This document shows, piece after piece, positions 62,905-64,000 of a stretch of 64,000 nt of DNA. This stretch comes from Clavibacter sepedonicus (GTDB lineage: Bacteria; Actinomycetota; Actinomycetes; Actinomycetales; Microbacteriaceae). Position 1 is the first letter of the stretch; every line of letters begins with the position of its first letter. Location: the NCBI RefSeq assembly GCF_000069225.1, contig NC_010407.1:1860001-1924000 (forward strand), written 5' to 3'. The notes below the pieces were generated by a model. It had not been told where the DNA came from. It saw nothing but the letters and a program-made list of their open reading frames with translations, and ran no database searches. The position numbers and the translations under genes are program-made.

Positions 62905-63513
62905 ATGACCGCCACCCGGGCCCCCGCGCACCCCCGTTCGCTGGCCGTCCTGCTCGTCGTCACGGGCGTCGTCGGCTGGATCGGCGCGTTCGTCCTCGTG
63001 CTCGACCGGCTGCACCTCCTCGAGAACCCGGGCGCGTCGCTCTCCTGCGACGTGAACCCGTTCATCTCCTGCGCCACCGTGATCGAGTCGCCGCAGGGCT
63101 CGCTGTTCGGCTTCCCCAACCCGCTCATCGGCGTGGCCGCGTTCGTGGTGCCGATCGTGATCGGCATGGCGCTGTTCGCGGGTGCCCGGTTCGCGCGCTG
63201 GTTCTGGACCCTGTTCGCGCTGGGGACGTTCGCGGGCTGGGTCTTCGTGACGTGGCTCTTCGCCCAGAGCGTCTTCGTCATCGGCGCGCTCTGCCCCTAC
63301 TGCCTCCTGGTGTGGAGCGCGATGATCCCGCTGTGGTGGGGCACGCTGTCGGCGACCGCACGCGCGGGGCTGCTGCCGCTGCCCGCCGGGATCCGCCGGG
63401 CCGCCGATGCCGTGGCGCCCTACACCTGGGCGGTCGTGGTGCTCGACTACGCGATCATCGTGGTCGCGATCGTCTCCACGTTCCCTGCCCTCATCCCGAC
63501 GCTCCTCGGCTGA
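62905..63513 (+). CDS. Vitamin K epoxide reductase (VKOR) family protein
   Basis: 202 residues with about five membrane helices. Redox cysteines: CxxC in GALCPYCLL, and the loop pair in CDVNPFISC. In actinobacteria VKOR homologues re-oxidise periplasmic DsbA-like proteins using quinones for disulfide formation. No DsbA fusion is present. CATGAT lies six bases before the ATG, so the transcript may be leaderless. Converges with ndk. Confidence 0.88.
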   Translation: MTATRAPAHPRSLAVLLVVTGVVGWIGAFVLVLDRLHLLENPGASLSCDVNPFISCATVIESPQGSLFGFPNPLIGVAAFVVPIVIGMALFAGARFARWFWTLFALGTFAGWVFVTWLFAQSVFVIGALCPYCLLVWSAMIPLWWGTLSATARAGLLPLPAGIRRAADAVAPYTWAVVVLDYAIIVVAIVSTFPALIPTLLG

Positions 63514-63522
63514 GCCGCCGGG

Positions 63523-63568
63523 ACGACGAGAGGGGCCGACCGGTCATCCGGTCGGCCCCTCTCGTCGT
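63523..63568. terminator. Bidirectional hairpin terminator
   Basis: Perfect 21-bp inverted repeat at 63523-63543 and 63548-63568 (CGACGAGAGGGGCC arms) with TCAT loop, between the VKOR and ndk genes. Confidence 0.9.
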
Positions 63569-63575
63569 GCGGACC

Positions 63576-63995
63576 CTAGAACCAGAGGGCGAGCTCGCGC
63601 GCGGCGGACTCGGGCGAGTCGCTGCCGTGCACGAGGTTCTGCGTGACCGCGAGGCCCCAGTCGCGGCCGAGGTCGCCGCGGATCGTGCCGGGAGCGGCGC
63701 CCGTCGGGTCGGTCGTGCCGGCGAGCGAGCGGAAGCCCTCGATGGCGCGGTTCCCAGCGACGCGGACCGCGACGATCGGGCCCGACTCCATGAACTCGAC
63801 GAGCGGCTCGTAGAACGGCTTGCCCTGGTGCTCCTCGTAGTGCTGCTCGAGCAGCGCGCGCTCGGCCTGCACCATGCGGAGGTCGACGATCTGGTAGCCC
63901 TTGGCCTCGATGCGGCGGAGGATCTCGCCGGTGAGGCCGCGGGCGACACCGTCGGGCTTGACGAGGACGAGGGTCTCCTGGACGGGAGCGGACAT
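63576..63995 (-). CDS. ndk: Nucleoside diphosphate kinase
   Basis: 139 residues. TLVLVKPDGVARGLTGEIL at the N-terminus, IRGDLGRDW and the phospho-His site NLVHGSDSPESA. It equilibrates nucleoside triphosphates. ATG at 63995 close to the window edge, upstream sequence not visible. Confidence 0.96.
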   Translation of the reverse strand: MSAPVQETLVLVKPDGVARGLTGEILRRIEAKGYQIVDLRMVQAERALLEQHYEEHQGKPFYEPLVEFMESGPIVAVRVAGNRAIEGFRSLAGTTDPTGAAPGTIRGDLGRDWGLAVTQNLVHGSDSPESAARELALWF

Positions 63996-64000
63996 GGGTG

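Noticed and set aside
1..64000. CRISPR arrays, prophage or toxin-antitoxin modules
   Set aside because: No regularly spaced repeats, phage structural genes or recognisable toxin-antitoxin pairs were seen.

Overview
The window is about 64 kb of very GC-rich chromosomal DNA from an actinobacterium. The short tightly coupled operons, the frequent GTG starts and the order of the housekeeping block (rne, rplU-rpmA-obgE, proBA, nadD, rsfS) suggest Microbacteriaceae. Clavibacter is the best guess, and two intact IS481-type elements plus two frameshifted genes would fit an IS-rich, decaying lineage such as C. sepedonicus. This is an inference from gene content, not a database match.

Layout. 1-6.4 kb: cytochrome bd operon cydABDC on the minus strand, split by an IS481-family element exactly at the cydB stop codon. 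6.7-8.6 kb: a small unknown gene, a probable 6C small RNA with terminator, and two GNAT acetyltransferases. 8.6-13 kb: a phenolic-lipid-like locus (type III PKS, methyltransferase, FAD monooxygenase, convergent UbiA prenyltransferase) and a DUF3618 protein. 13.1-16.4 kb: an OpuC-type osmoprotectant ABC transporter. 16.5-24.5 kb: a degenerate SRAP protein, an App1-like phosphatase, an aldo/keto reductase, a LexA-boxed DUF6504 gene, pnuC, an LCP ligase, a dienelactone hydrolase and a divergent G6PD paralogue.

24.5-42 kb: LexA-boxed dnaE2 with a frameshift, a FUSC membrane protein coupled to one of two tandem alpha/beta hydrolases, a frameshifted yceI, a quinone oxidoreductase, a second IS481-family element, an MFS exporter, two more hydrolases, hisC, an SDR and a DUF3516 helicase. 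42-51 kb: a small membrane protein, a zinc-motif SDR, the fructose PTS operon fruR-fruK-fruA-ptsH, an SGNH lipoprotein, a NERD-like membrane protein and tRNA-Ala(GGC). 51-64 kb: conserved core genes: a zinc-ribbon protein, rsfS, nadD, proA, proB, obgE, rpmA, rplU, rne, a VKOR-family protein and ndk.

The most notable signals are: (i) both ISs landed in the CTAG of stop codons, one supplying the transposase with its stop; (ii) identical SOS-box cores at DUF6504 and at a broken dnaE2; (iii) a two-hairpin C-loop RNA; (iv) an SRAP-fold protein without its catalytic cysteine; (v) many genes with a -10-like hexamer six bases before the start codon, suggesting leaderless mRNAs. I found no CRISPR array, phage or clear undescribed defence system.
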